A stretch of 64,000 nt of DNA. It comes from Antedon mediterranea (lineage: Eukaryota; Echinodermata; Crinoidea; Comatulida; Antedonidae). Below the pieces are notes generated by a model. The model worked only from the letters and a program-made list of their open reading frames with translations. It was not told the origin of the DNA and did no database searches. The position numbers and the translations under genes were made by a program. Below are positions 36,615 to 50,291 of this stretch, one piece after another. Location of the stretch: assembly GCF_964355755.1 (NCBI RefSeq), contig NC_092672.1, forward strand, positions 35,894,501 to 35,958,500. The letters run 5' to 3'. Each line of letters begins with the position of its first letter. Position 1 is the stretch's first letter.

Positions 36615-37371
36615 AATAATGATTTACATGGCACAGTAGCTTGGTGCTTGTTTACCAATACAAAAGGTTTAGGTTCATATCCTGGTTTTCTCAAGGCAAA
36701 AACCATTTACCACAGCATCATCATATCAAGACCTAAAAACATGAGTTTAGTTGTTTGTGATGCTATTATATTCTGAATTTGAACTTTTGTATTTCTTTGA
36801 AAGGAGCATTTACTCGCTTATACCATGCACACGAAAAGCACTGTTAATTGCCTCACTGTAAATTAAAATTGTTTTTGCTGCTCCAGCCATTGGACTAAAA
36901 GTTGCCACAGATTTTAACCATTAGCCTAGATACATATAGTATGAAACCCAGGTTTTATCAGAGATCCTGTGTTTTAAGTACAGCTGTTGGTCCCGCACCG
37001 TATGTATAATTTCTACAAATGTTAAATAAAGTGTGTTCAGCAGTAGATGATCTTTGTATATTACACACTAAATCACATAATGTGAGAATAAAAGCAAACC
37101 ACAGGGCCATGTATTAACTTCCTAAATTTAGCAAGTCTTCAAGAAATCATGTTTAATATTTGTGCCTTTGGTTATTATTGAAAGTTTGCCAGTAAAATGT
37201 CTGCAAAGGGTTAAATTTGGATCATCAGATTTTATAGTATTTTTATGTAAAAGGTTCTTACAGAATCGGTCATCTTTGTTTGATTTTAATAAAATCTGTC
37301 ATTATAGAAAGACTATATTTTTATTCTTAATTTGAATTTTTATATTTCTTTGAGGAAGCATCTACTCTGTT

Positions 37372-38120
37372 ATACCATGGAGGTACAAACAAATGCATCA
37401 AAAACAAAGGAGATGATCATTGATTTTAGGACTAAACATAAATTTAATTTTCAACCAATCACTATCAAAGGTAAAGAAATTGAAATTGTTGACCAGTACA
37501 AGTATCTAGGAATTGTTTTCAATGATAAACTGAGTTGGGGAGACCATATAGACTTCATCAGCAAAAAATTAAATCCCAGAATGTATTGTATGAGAACTTT
37601 ATATAAATTTAACTCCTGTGATTTGATGTTACTTTCGTTCTATAGATCCGTTATATGTAGTGTTTGGACGTATTGCCTCTCCTGTTGGGCTGGTAATGTT
37701 ACCGGAGGGAATAAAGGACGCCTTGAAACTTTCATCCGTCGGGCTGGTAAAATGATTGGTCTGGAACTGCCTTCCTTTACCGATGTGCACCTAGAACACC
37801 TCCAGAAAGATTTCGAACGCATTGAGTCGGATGCCTCTCATCCTCTCCACAAAGTGATCATAGACCAACTTAATCCAAGTGGTAGATTGAGGCTCCTCAG
37901 TGTGAAAACAAATCGATTTGCTAAATCCTTTATTCCCTCCGGTATCATCCAGTACAACAGGAAGTCAAGAAGATAATTTTATATTGTAATTTTTTAGATG
38001 TTTTTATATGAATGGTTTTATGCTATATTTGTTTTTATAGTGTTTTCTTTGTTATTATGACGAGCAATGAATTTCCTTTTTGAGGATCAATAAAAGTTAT
38101 CTTATCTTATCTTATCTTAT
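37372..38120 (+). pseudogene. 5'-truncated non-LTR retrotransposon, RT C-terminal part and 3' tail
   Basis: An intact frame to 37976 encodes NASKTKEMIIDFR, DQYKYLGIVFNDKLSW, SFYRSVI and SCWAGN. This is the thumb and post-RT order seen in Jockey/CR1/Rex1-type LINEs. It lacks the catalytic YADD block and the endonuclease, so it is a dead 5'-truncated copy. The 3' end is aataaaagttatcttatctt with a (ttatc)n tail. The open frame of about 200 codons suggests recent insertion. Confidence 0.8.
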
Positions 38121-39089
38121 ACCTCCATGGTTATACCCAAATATCTTATAGGTTCTCACCTCTCTTTGGTTATACTGTACACAGATAAGTAGAAGCACTG
38201 TTTAACTATCGTCTCACTCACTGCCAAAAGTGTACATATGATAATGAATATTAGACATGATATATATTCATTACTGGGCCTACTGAATATAATACATTTT
38301 GTATACAGTATCTTTTTTCCAATTTGTAAAATACTGTATTATTATTATATATTTGCCTATACCTGTATTGGGTAAAAAGTTATTAACGCATGGCAACGTT
38401 TGTGCTATTGAAACGTATCAAATAGCGTTTTATTGTACTTACCTCGTACATGTTCGTACTATACTACTGCCGTGCGTATATCCCTCCCTCTATATTTTCC
38501 TTAGTTTATTTTGATTTGACAGGTTTTGACATGAGATTCAGCGCGCGAGATGTTAAGATGAGAAGAAAGTAAAATTGTTATTTTCGGTAAATGTAAGAAA
38601 TTTGAGATATGTATATAATAAGTAAAATATAACTAATAATTATTCCTCATCGTATATTCTAAAAGTTTGTTGACTGTTAGTGTTGTGTTAGCTAGGTAGA
38701 AGTCTAGCCTATGTCAATCATTGTCATAGAGACTTCTATATTATAGCCTAGCTAGCTGGCCTAGCTAGGCCTAATAGGCCCTAGGCCTACGTCCTGCCTG
38801 CCTGCTCATTGCTGGATGCTGCCATGGGGTCACATTGACAGCAGAAGGGGCTAGGCCTAATTAGGCCTAGGCTATAATATAGAGGGCCTACTAGATAGGC
38901 TAGCCATACTACCTACTATTATAATCTAGGCTTAGCCTTAGATTTTAGAGGGACCTTTAAATATATAAATTGTATACAACTGGGAACAATGCAATTATCG
39001 TATCGTGTACTGTATTCTTTTTCCTATATGTTTTTCATAGACCAACATTTTGAGAAGTAAAGGTCAGAAAGTCAAAGTAGGCCTTCAGC

Positions 39090-42000
39090 ATGGAGTCTAC
39101 AGAAGTGGTGTACACAATAGGAGGAGTCAAAGTCCTGTTTCCATTCAAGGCGTACCCGTCACAACTTTCAATGATGAATAAAGTGAGATCCAGCAAAACA
39201 TTTATTAGAATATCCGAGACCTAAAGTACTCATACTGACCAATAGGGAGCTTACGATTTGCAACGACCCAACTAGGTCATGTCAATTAGGTCTGTACATG
39301 CGGAGAAGGACAGGTTGCGATGCGATACATCGATTGACCTATGAGATGACAAACAGTCGTGACCAGTCGAGCGTAAAAAACAAAATAACAGTTATTGTTT
39401 GTCACCTCTGCAAGATGGCATCGGTTTCACGAAAATCGTCTATCCTCCCAAATAATACAACCAATTTAAAGTGCAAATTTGTCTCATTACAAAGTGTGCC
39501 TTTAAGTTAGAAAGACTGATTGTCAGGTTTACGTTATTCAGTGTATTTAATTTCTCAGATTATCAATGGTATACATAGAAGTCAGAACTGCCTTTTAGAG
39601 AGTCCGACTGGTAGTGGCAAGAGCTTAGCTCTGCTGTGCTCAGCAATAGCTTGGCAGAAGCATGAAGAAGGTAGTGTGAACACAAGCTTAAAGGCCAACT
39701 AATAGTTTAAAACTACTATCAAAACATTTGTGAAAACTACATACAATTGTTTTGTTAAATACAAGAAAGAACACTAAAATGCTAATTAATTGTTACAACA
39801 TTTTATTGTAACATTATCTGTAAATAATACATATAATTTGTCATAACTAACATAATACAAATTTGCCACTACATTGCAATTTTCCTAGCATTGAAATATT
39901 GGAAATATACACTTGTGTTTTTTATTAGATAGTCAATTATGTCTTTTTTTTACCTTCAGAAAAACGAAGAGGCACATGTACAGGTATGTGAAATTATTCC
40001 AAACCTAAAATTTGTAACATTTTAAGGTTATAATTATTCATATAAATCTATATGCACTCATTCAGAAAACATTAATACTAAAACAATTAACTCAAAATAT
40101 AACAAATAATATGATAACAAATGTGGGAAAAGCATTTAAAATGATAATCAGCAAATATGTATATTTTCATAATTTTACAGATGAAGAAGAGCGAATATGT
40201 ACATGTTCATGTGCAGATAAAAAGCCATCCGGTCAGATGATATATCTTCCGGACTTGCCAACGCCCTCTGTTGTTACAACCCCTGCCAAAACATGTGATC
40301 AAACACCTGTTAAAGTAGCGACATCTGTATCCAATGATGCTGCTCCAGGTGTTAGCCATGGTAACAAAACAAAAAAAGGTAAGGACGATGTGTGTCTATT
40401 TAACCTTAAAAGCTTATGTTAAAACTAAAAGATTGCCAGAAACATGAGATCTTGTTCAGTATGTTGGACCTATTGTGCCAAACTTCTCTATGGTGTAGAC
40501 TGAAGACAGAAGTAGAAGAGAAAAGTAGACAGACAAATTTTTTTGTGTGTGTGTAGTGTAGTGTAGTGTAGTGTGTAGTTATATTCACTTAAATCACATG
40601 TTTTATATTGACTTTGTTGAATCGACTATTATGTATTTTATCCGTTTATTTTATATTGACACTGTTGATTCGTCTATTTGTTTTTTAAATATTTTTATAT
40701 AGTTTATTTTATATCATTGTTGTTACTTTGGGAGTACGGAACCTGAACTCTTGTTATAGTGATTAGGTTCACTTTTAGGTTCCTGCCTACTCCCTTAGTT
40801 TCTGTGTTTTGTTTGTTTGTAACTGGTTTTTGGCAATAAATAATAATAATAATAATAATATAGAGGGAAAGTTGGCACTTTAAGGTATCATGTTTACAAA
40901 TGAATTCGGAAGTTGTCAAAACAATATTTTTATCTTATATTAAATTTTAATTGTTACTTTTACAGTAGTAGTTGCAGTGTCAATGTCATACCACAGCACA
41001 TTAGTATACATTTTTTTAATTCCCTATTTGTCAATTGATGTTTTATTTTAAATCTTTGTATTTAATTGATAAAGTAGAACAAAAAGATGATGATGATGAA
41101 GATGATTTTGTGCAGAGTAAAAAAAGATACAGAACCCCTGTCCAGGAAAAAGTAAGAATTTTTTTTTTTTGTTATGTATAACACAATACTGCTTAATGTC
41201 TTTAACAAAGGATGAAGCAACAAAAGAAAATAATTGTTGATACTGGGATGTTTAAAATGTGGCGCACAAGTTTGGTTTTGATGCTTATCGTAGGAACAGG
41301 CTTTACAGTTAATGAGAAAAGAGTACCAAATGTATACAACATGTGCTCATCACTCTAGGAGTAGACAAACAAGGGTAGAATAGGATTGAAAAGGATTATA
41401 CTGTAATGAATTTATATTGTGTGTGTTGATAGAGTAACAAGAGAAGCAAAGTGTCCAAAGGAATCCAATACGATGATGAGGATGAGGAAGATGACGAAGA
41501 AGCCAGGAACCCTTACACAGAGGCACACTGGAATACTTCAGGTATCATTTCATACCATTTCTTCCACCCAGATAATATTCATCCATCAAGGCTGAATATT
41601 TCCACCCAGCCTAACTTATTGTAAAGCTCTGTCTACACTATCAAACTTTATGTGACAAAACATGTGCTGTGCCCATATATGGACATGAACATGATGATGT
41701 CATATCACTACTATATTACTACCATATATGGGCACATCACATTTTTTGTCAAAATAGTTTGATAGTGTGGACAGAGCTTAAGGCGTTTTACCTAATATCA
41801 ACTCATTACTAGAAGTAGCATCATCTATAATATGTATTTCATGCCTGAATTTTTTCCACCCAAATGAATTCCCTCCACCCAGCCTAACTTATTGAAGAAA
41901 AAGCATCTTGGTAACCCTAATTAAACATTCTGTGTCATCCATTCAGATATTTCTGCTCCACCAGTTCAAAGTACATCGAAACAAGACAACTGCACGTGTT

Positions 42001-45000
42001 GCTGTCATTCTACAGAAGGGTGCTGCGAAGGAGAAGTCGCACAGAAACCAAAGAAGTAAATCTAGAGCTCTGTCCACACTATCAAACTAGTTTGACAAAA
42101 ACAGTGTGATGTGCCCAAATATGGTAGTGATATGACATCATCATCATGTCCATATATGGCCACATCACATTTTTTCGCATAAAGTTTGATAGTGTAGACA
42201 GACAGAGCTTTATTCTCCTGTCTGCTCCCCAAGCATTAGAATGCCTGAATGCTAGTCAGGTTGGGACTCACAGGTCACTGGGGCCTAGCCCTTATTGCCC
42301 GATACACTGGATATATTCTGTACTGGATAATTATTGATATTGCTATCTGACCAATAGTCTTATTTTCCCCTTCTGAGAAACCATGCCATGTTGTAGAAAA
42401 TGTATAATAAAAATATGTATCTTTTGTTTTTTAATTATCTTTTTCTAGATTTCCAAAAATCTACTTTGGTACAAGAACACATAAACAGATTGAGCAAATA
42501 GTAAAGGAGTTGGGTCGTACGGCATACCAAGATACCGAGTAAGTATGTACTTAGGAAAAATTAGTCAAGATTTAAAATCTGTCTTTTGTACTTTAGTACC
42601 TGGATTATTCATTAACAAAAAAAAAAAAAAAAATTGAAAATAATTAACAAAAATACTACAACCTTTTTATTATAAGTTTTATTTTGAACTCAATGATTTT
42701 GTTTATATCTAAATATAGCAATGCCGCATGTCATGATGACTTTGCAGTTTTACTTGTGTTCCCCAGATATATATTGTCACGATAAATATGTGACAATGAA
42801 TGTGCATATTAAAGGCACTAATACTACTAAGCATTTTTTTACTTTTCCACATTTATTTTATTATTTTATCTTAATTTAAAGTTCTTTTGAAATATTGTGA
42901 AGTTATAAATATTATAAGTTATCACATACAAGAATAAAGAGCTTTATACATGTCGGTGGAAAAACATTAAAATAAAGGTTAAAGGTTAATACTGTTCTAC
43001 GAATACTCACTATAATTGCAATAATTATCACATACAGTTCACTGTTTGTCCCCAAATGAGATGGGTATTCTAGTTTTATCAAAGGCATATAAGTCAATCA
43101 ACAAGGACCAATGTATGTTTAGAGGATGCCCCTATTAAGGGGATACTTCGTTCGTAAAGATAACTTTACTTACTTGTTTACTTGTTTACTTGTTTCCCGT
43201 ACACTTTCGTCTACGGGATCGAGGCAAAGCACTCAGTGCTTAAAAGCCCCTCTTAGCAATAAAATCATATTCTAACTTGAGACGTTTTATATTTTATTCT
43301 TTATATAGTATTTTAATATTTATACTGTTCATAATGTTTTATACATAGCATGTTTTCTTATATATTGTCTTATCCATTGTATAGTATTGTATGTTTTTGA
43401 CTGTTGTTATTTGAATTGTTATTTGAACCTTGGAAGGCAAATTTCATTTACTTTGTATTTGACAATAAATTTTAACTTGAACTTGTACTTTAACTTTCTG
43501 TTTTCTTGTTTCAGCATGACCATATTAGGAAGTCGTGAACACCTTTGCATTCATCCTACAGTATCTACAGGACCCAGGAAGAATGAAGGCTGCAAGGATT
43601 TACTCAAGAAAAGATTTGTATGCCAGTTTTTGTTTTTTTTCCTAGCCTTTATATATTAAGGAGTTTCCGATTTTTGTCCGACTAGAAAACTAGTTATGTA
43701 CTGTTAATTCATTGTGCACATGAAATGTGCTTTCTTCCATCGATTTCTTGACAATTTTTCCCTTTCTAGATCCAAATGACAACATATTATGCTTTTATTA
43801 GTATAGGGTTATTTGAGTTGAATAATTTGGTTAATATTATAAATTGTTTATTTTTTTCCTTTTTCAAAATTGTTCTTTTTTTATTTGAAGGGAGTATCAT
43901 GCATGTATTACTCAAATGTACATCGTATGAAGTCTCAGTGGCAGCTGGACGCCAATGGACTGGACAGTGCTTGGGATATTGAAGACCTTGTCAGAGTTGG
44001 CAAAAGAGTGAAGGTATTTCTGGTTGCTCTGTCTAAAACTCTAAAGGAGCCTGATGGTTTGGTGCTGATATGGAGTCATGTTAGGTTTCATCACAGTGAT
44101 GTAGCCACGAGAAATAAAGTGGTCCAGTTTTTGCAAGAAAAGGGAACAATCTCTGTTCAAGCTACTAGGTTGGCAAAGACCTCTGTGAAAAAGTGGTCAG
44201 GTTGAAACTTTACCAACCATACTGGTGGATACATACTGCATTGATGCATCATTCTGTTCCTATTTCTACTGTTTGTGTAGTTTAGAAGTAGGCCCATGAA
44301 TATGATCAACTCTTTGTTACTGTTCTAACACATTACTGAAAATAGGTATATTCTTTTAAGTGGCAATTAAAAAAATATATTAATTATATAATCAATACCT
44401 TTGCTTCTAAATCTAATGTAGTAATATTTATTTTTAATTTTACTATCATGCTTTTAATTCATTGTAATAATAAAAATATATCTTTTTTTCTGTATGTCAG
44501 GCTTGCCCATACTTTGCTGTGAGAGGTTTAAAAGATGAAGCAAATGTTGTATTCTGTCCATATAATTATCTTATTGATCCTAAGATAAGGAAAAGTGTAA
44601 GTGCCATCCGTATCTGCCCAAATATGGTAGTAATATGCCCACATATGGTAGTGATATGACATCATCATGTCTAGCATCACAATAGAACTGGGACACACTA
44701 TTAAGGGGATACTAGGTGCGTAACTAATAAAACGGCTATGTTGATGATTTTACGCTCTAGCGAACCCAGGATATTCGTCTTCCTCCCCTAACCGTTGTGT
44801 TTGTAAAGTCCATATTGCTGGGTTCCAAAGGTGTCCCTATTAAAGGTTCTCAAAAGGTTTTCTAAAGCTCTGTCTACACTATCAAACTTTATGTGACAAC
44901 AAATTGTGATGTGCCTAAATATGGACATGATGACATCATATTACTACCATATTGGGGTGCATCACACTTTTAAAAAAAAACTAGTTTAATAGTGTAAACA

Positions 45001-45172
45001 GAGCTTAATATTAAATTATTTTATATTTTTTTTTAGATGGATATAGTACTAAAAGATCAGATTGTCATTTTGGATGAAGCGCACAACATTGAAGACTCAT
45101 CAAGAGAAGCCGCGAGTTTATCAGTTACCACCGAACAATTTGAAGAAAGTATCGCAGAATTGGACAAACTCA
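39090..45172 (+). CDS. BRIP1: BRIP1 / FANCJ DNA helicase, first 12 coding exons
   Basis: Superfamily 2 Fe-S helicase (XPD family) that partners BRCA1 and unwinds DNA in interstrand-crosslink repair and at G-quadruplexes. Exons: 39090-39182, 39559-39670, 39960-39983, 40181-40378, 41075-41151, 41433-41541, 41947-42055, 42449-42538, 43515-43617, 43891-44013, 44501-44596, 45037-45172. Phases agree; about 424 residues, ending at human residue ~423. It shows [19 protein letters not shown], Walker [10 protein letters not shown] (Lys52, as in human), the FGTRTHKQI motif, Fe-S cysteines near 282, 297, 309 and 348 (human 283, 298, 310, 350), and DEAHNIED (391-394). The linker has two Cys clusters (CTCSC, CTCCCH) and acidic runs. 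Exon 3 is only 24 nt. The C-terminal helicase half is not found in the remaining 18.8 kb. Confidence 0.93.
41625..41778. mobile_element. MITE-A copy (BRIP1 intron 6)
   Basis: TAA flanks; starts 83 nt after the exon ending at 41541. Confidence 0.9.
42066..42209. mobile_element. MITE-A copy (BRIP1 intron 7)
   Basis: Starts 10 nt after the exon ending at 42055. The right end has a small gacagaca duplication. Confidence 0.85.
44622..44690. mobile_element. MITE-A internal fragment (BRIP1 intron 11)
   Basis: Only the central caaatatggtagtaatatg ... gacatcatcatgtc part; starts 25 nt after the exon ending at 44596. Confidence 0.65.
44867..45005. mobile_element. MITE-A copy (BRIP1 intron 11)
   Basis: TAA flanks; ends 31 nt before the DEAH-box exon at 45037. 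It is the last MITE-A copy in the window. Confidence 0.85.
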
Positions 45173-47704
45173 GTAAGCATATTTATTTATTTGTGTTTGT
45201 CGCCATCTATAGTTTTCATTCATTTTTTAGATTGATGGTAAATCGGTGAAGTTAATTGATTGTAATACGAAATGACCGCAAGGGAAACAATACAAGCTCA
45301 TCGGCAGACGACCATCGAATAACTTGCTTATTTTCCTGCCATTATCCATAAACTGGGTTGTTATCAGTTATGAGACTTTTTCTGCATCTATTGAACTAGT
45401 TAGGGGATACATTGCATCTTATAATAAATAAGTCCCCAATTTAGTTTTATTTTCGGTATGAATTCTTAGAAGGCGTCCTCGTTTTCTGAATTATAACTTA
45501 ACTTCTCAGTTGCGTGTCATACTCAAGGCTTACTTCTTTGTGTTTTTTATTGAAACTCGGGGAAATAAAAAAAAAAAACGTTTTTGATTCCGTTCTACTT
45601 TATCATATCACTTTCCCTGAACCTAGTAATCAATATTTATGTTAAAAATTAGTGTTTTGTTTAACTTTTGATTATGTTTGTCATTTATGTATTGTGATTA
45701 AAATTGGGTCACATAGACACGCGAGCTCACAGGAAGGCACATAGTCTGACGAGGGAGACACTCGTTAACTTGTTATAGGAACACGGTAATTGCGAGACAC
45801 GTATTTGACACTTACGGCACGCAAACATATCGCATACATCTCTCAGTTTTCATTTGTTGAAATTTTTTAGCAATTATTGAGTTTCGACATGCAATTCATT
45901 TGTGTATGCATTGAAATGACAATAATAACTTCATAAGAGAAGCTATCTGTTATCAAACTCATTTTTGTCTTCATCACCTTCCAAGCCCATTGTAAATTTC
46001 CGTGGTTGACTCCTGGTAATGGAGAGGGGGAGGAGAAGGGCAAGTGGAGGGGGTTTGAGAATGTGGGTAGATTTCTTCCCTCCCTTACTCCCTGCTTGTC
46101 ATATCTGTTGTTTGTGTAAATAGCATGTTCCATCATTCAATCAATGGGTTACTGTTCAGGTGTGTTTTTAACAAAATCACTTTAGTGGTGAAGCTTTAAA
46201 ATGAGAGTTAATCATAAAATTATTTTTCTATATTTTTTATTTTTTAATCAAGGGGTTACTGTTCAGGTGTGTTTTAACAAAATCACATCAATTTAAAATG
46301 AGAGTTAATCATACAATTATTTTTCAATTGAAATTGTTTATTCATAAATTGATTCGTAGTTTAAAGATAATTAATATATATATATATATATATGTATATA
46401 TTATTGTTTGCAACCTGTTTAAAGTAGTAATCTAATCGTAACATCAAAGTTTTGTACTTTAATTAATGATTCATAAGTTATGATAAAGATACATCCGGTT
46501 GTCGGTGAACGTTAACTTCAAATGGCACACCAAGTGATATACTTCCTCTCCTTTCATTCAGCGTATGACCTTACGACCTGCTTGGTATTACCACTCTATA
46601 CGTTATACATGGTTGGGGCCTACCTATCAACAAACTCAGGAAACCAATAGAATGTAGTGTAACAGGTTATGTGTAATTACCGACGACCAATCAGTGATCC
46701 TGTTATAATGTGACTTGTTGGGTTAAAAGCTAAGCCGTTTTTTTTTTCTATTCTGGGTTATGTGAAATAATTGGATCCAGATTGAGATGTAAATAACTTT
46801 TAGTTTTGTGTTGTTCGGAAATTGAATGAAAACTCTATGCTTTATGAATAATGTTTTTCTTACATTACAATATACAATAATTTCTGTGATAAATTGTTTT
46901 TAAAACAACTTTATTTAGAAAGAATGTTTGTTAACAGTTTTGTGTTTCATGGTAATCAAGAGCATTCAACTTTACCAAACTTCACTTTTTAGTTTTGCTT
47001 ATTTTTTTCCTTTTTTTTATGTCTTAAAAGAATCGCTTTGTGTATGAGATGTTCTATCAAGTACCAATTATAATTTCATTAATTTAATAGAAATCTAATA
47101 AAAAGAAACATTTTTATTTTACTACAGTTAAAAATGTTATTCTGAAGTTAAAAATATGATTTGACGATGAAAATTTTAAAAGAAAAAAACATGAGTATGA
47201 ATTTAAATACATCATACATACAGTATTTTGGTATGTATTTCTAAAATACTGTTTATATAATACTGTACGGTATTTGCAAATAAAATTTAAAAAACGAAAA
47301 AACATGATTATGAATTTAAATACATTTTATTTTATACAAATACATAAGTATTATATACAGTGTTTTAGAAATACATATCAAAATATGTTTGATGTTGCAA
47401 GCTTTTGGTGTTAGTGTATTAAATAGGTGAAGGACTTTGACCCAAAATGACTGTCCGTCCGAGATGACCCTAATTAGCCCTGTCCTGCTTTTGTGCGTTT
47501 CATCACGTTGGTCAATTATTGAATTTCTTCGTTGCCTGCTTGGTATCTTTTTTTCGACTCAAAGATAATTGCTTCTGTCGTAGTGGTCTTATTAAAAAAA
47601 GTTTTCAAGGATAGTTTAGAAGTAAAAGTCTAATTCTATTAAAATATCTACATTTTAATAAAGATAGAGTATGAATAGTAATGAAAGAGCTACTTATAAA
47701 TAAT

Positions 47705-47803
47705 AATGAGAAATCATGAATAATAATTGGAGCTCATGAATAATAATGAGAGCTCATGAATAATAATGAGAGCTCATGAATAATAATGAGAGCTCATGAA
47801 TTT
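47705..47803. repeat. 20-bp tandem array, about 5 units
   Basis: Unit agctcatgaataataatgag. Confidence 0.85.
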
Positions 47804-49943
47804 AAATTTCTAAGGCACACTTTGTGAGGATAAAAAATGCAATTTATTTATAACCAATTCTAAATATTTGTAAAGCAAATAGTGATTACAGAAACTAACA
47901 TTAACAAACAAAATTTAAGTCCTAGTTTGTAATTTATTTTTTAAAATTTTTAGAAAAATGGTTGATAGTTTGACTAAAGAAAGATTATTTATATATAAAT
48001 AACAAACAAAGCAATTTTGATTTTATTTGTGGCCAGCTGAAAATGTTTTAAAATTTATTATTCATCATCATGTTGCTATAAAAGCATGATTATTGGATAA
48101 AAATATATTTTTTAACAGTGCTAATACGTACGATGAAATATTTTAGTTTTAGTATAATTTATTTTAGTGTTATATCAATTTATTAAATTTTAAAAGTTTT
48201 GTAAATGCCTTGAATCCAAGAAATTAATTTTTGAAAATAATAAATAAATAAAAAATCTGTGAATATTTTAAATATTTGCAGTCAAAGTTGGTACATTTTT
48301 TTTGGATTAAATACTTAAGTGTCGTCTAATAATTGCAATCTCCTCCCCACTTGTTTAGCCCCTTAAAAAACAAGGCCTCCTAATTATACTGGACATTTAA
48401 TGACCTTTCTTAGCCTAGAACAATGACCTCAAATCGTCACTACAACAAGCAAATCCTTATCAATTAGATCGACCATTTCTGTGTCGATTTACTTAAGACG
48501 TTCTAATATTTCAATTTGCATCAACAACTAAGCATTTAAACGTTAATTAACAAACGTAAACTGTTAACACCTAAAGGCATACAGAGCTTTAGTGTGTACT
48601 CAGTAAGGATCTAAAGTAGACGCACAATTCCCGCTTGATTTTAAGAACCGCTACTCTCCGAGGACCATCCGATAAAAGTGTCTGGACAAAAGGCTAATCC
48701 ATGGTGGTATGTTCGCAAATTTTGTTGAGCCTGAGGTGTACCCAGGCTTCTGTAGACTCTCGCCGACAAAACTAAAGGATTAACTAATTTGTTTTTTTAT
48801 CGGAAAATTATAAATTCAGTTATAAGTATATTTATTAGTTTGATCCAATGTATGTTTACAAATTCCTTATTTTCAGTATTAATTATTGTTGAGCAGTTTA
48901 GATTGAAATTGTTTTTGAATTTTAAAAATTTTTTTTTATTTAATCAACATCAATATTTATTACAACTATTTAAATATTACATAAGGTAAGTTTGTTAATA
49001 TATATATAAATCAGTCAGGGTCATGTCAAGAAGTACAATAGTACTGTAAACAAACAACTTTATTTAAAATAAATAAATAAAAATAAAAAATATTAAAAAT
49101 ATATTCTTAATAATAATAGTTATAAAAATAACAAACATTTATAAAGCGCTCTTTACCGGAGTTTCTCAACGCAATATAAAAAGAATGAATATTAAAATAG
49201 GTGAGTTCTTAAATATTTTATTAATATTGTGTGTGATTCAATTTGTTTATTCAGTCAGTCTGCATAACTAATATTTCGGCCGTTTTAACAAGTTGAAATA
49301 ACTGATTTGAAAGTGGGATGTGGAACAAACATAAATATGACAAGATTATTATTTTTATCAAAAATAGTAAGCAGCCAATTAACGAAAATCTACATTAATT
49401 TCCTAAAAAGACAAGTGAAGATTGCATAAATACTTGTGAATAATTTGGATGAATTGCGTGCAATTACCGAAGCACAGTTGACGGTGAATAGTGTTTGAAA
49501 GGGAAACATTTTGACGTCAAAGAGATAAAGAATATTTATGTACTATATTTATTTAGCAACATTCGCTAATTTTGTTTTTTGAAATGACATTTTAATGTAT
49601 AGTGACAGTAAATATTTTTAGTCATTAAAGAAAAAAACACATTCAGTATTAATGTGATTATTTTGGCTAGATTTTGGACTAAGCCCCCGCATTTTTAGCA
49701 TTTCTTTTGAGTAAATTGGGTTAAACATTTTTTAAGTCAATTTATTCTTAGACGTTATATACTTCTTGGGTCTTATTCTCAAGGACCTTTTTTATGATAA
49801 GTTAATCTTTTTTGATAATTTAATTCCAGTAATACTTTATTACTATTTTATTTGAAATCAAAATTCAATAAAAATAATCAAAATGAAAATCTTAATATCA
49901 TTAAAAAATAATTAGTTAAATAACTCCTCTTTGTTGTTTTTAC

Positions 49944-50291
49944 TTTAAAGATGTATTGTCCCCCAAAAATATGGAAAATGAAGATAAATTAAATCAGACT
50001 TTGAATAGGGTACTATTTTGTAGTTTTAATAAAGTTAATCACATCTGTAGAAAAAAAGGAGAAAAAATATAGTTTTTACTTATAAAATAACATAATAAAT
50101 GGTTAAATTCAACCAAAAATCCAAACAGCCAATTTGACAATTTTTGATTTAAATTACAGTTTTTTCAGGTAAATAATTTTTGTTTAGATCCAATTTTTTG
50201 GTTTAATGTGGACAACCTTTATGTGACATTAAAATGGCATATTAAACAAAAATTTATTTAATTATTTTTCAGGGGGACAATATATCTTTAA
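49944..50291. mobile_element. MITE-B copy, long form
   Basis: Ends ttaaagatgtattgtccccc and gggggacaatatatctttaa; 348 bp. Confidence 0.75.

Larger units (their letters stand above)
35463..39089. other. NAA25-BRIP1 intergenic region
   Basis: Holds the NAA25 3' UTR, a dispersed 'acctccgcc' element (35970-36614), a SINE-like fragment near 36640, a truncated LINE (37372-38120) and 'taggcctagg'-rich DNA (38690-38940). An intron acceptor-like tttttcatag at about 39040 suggests the BRIP1 5' UTR is spliced. Confidence 0.55.
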
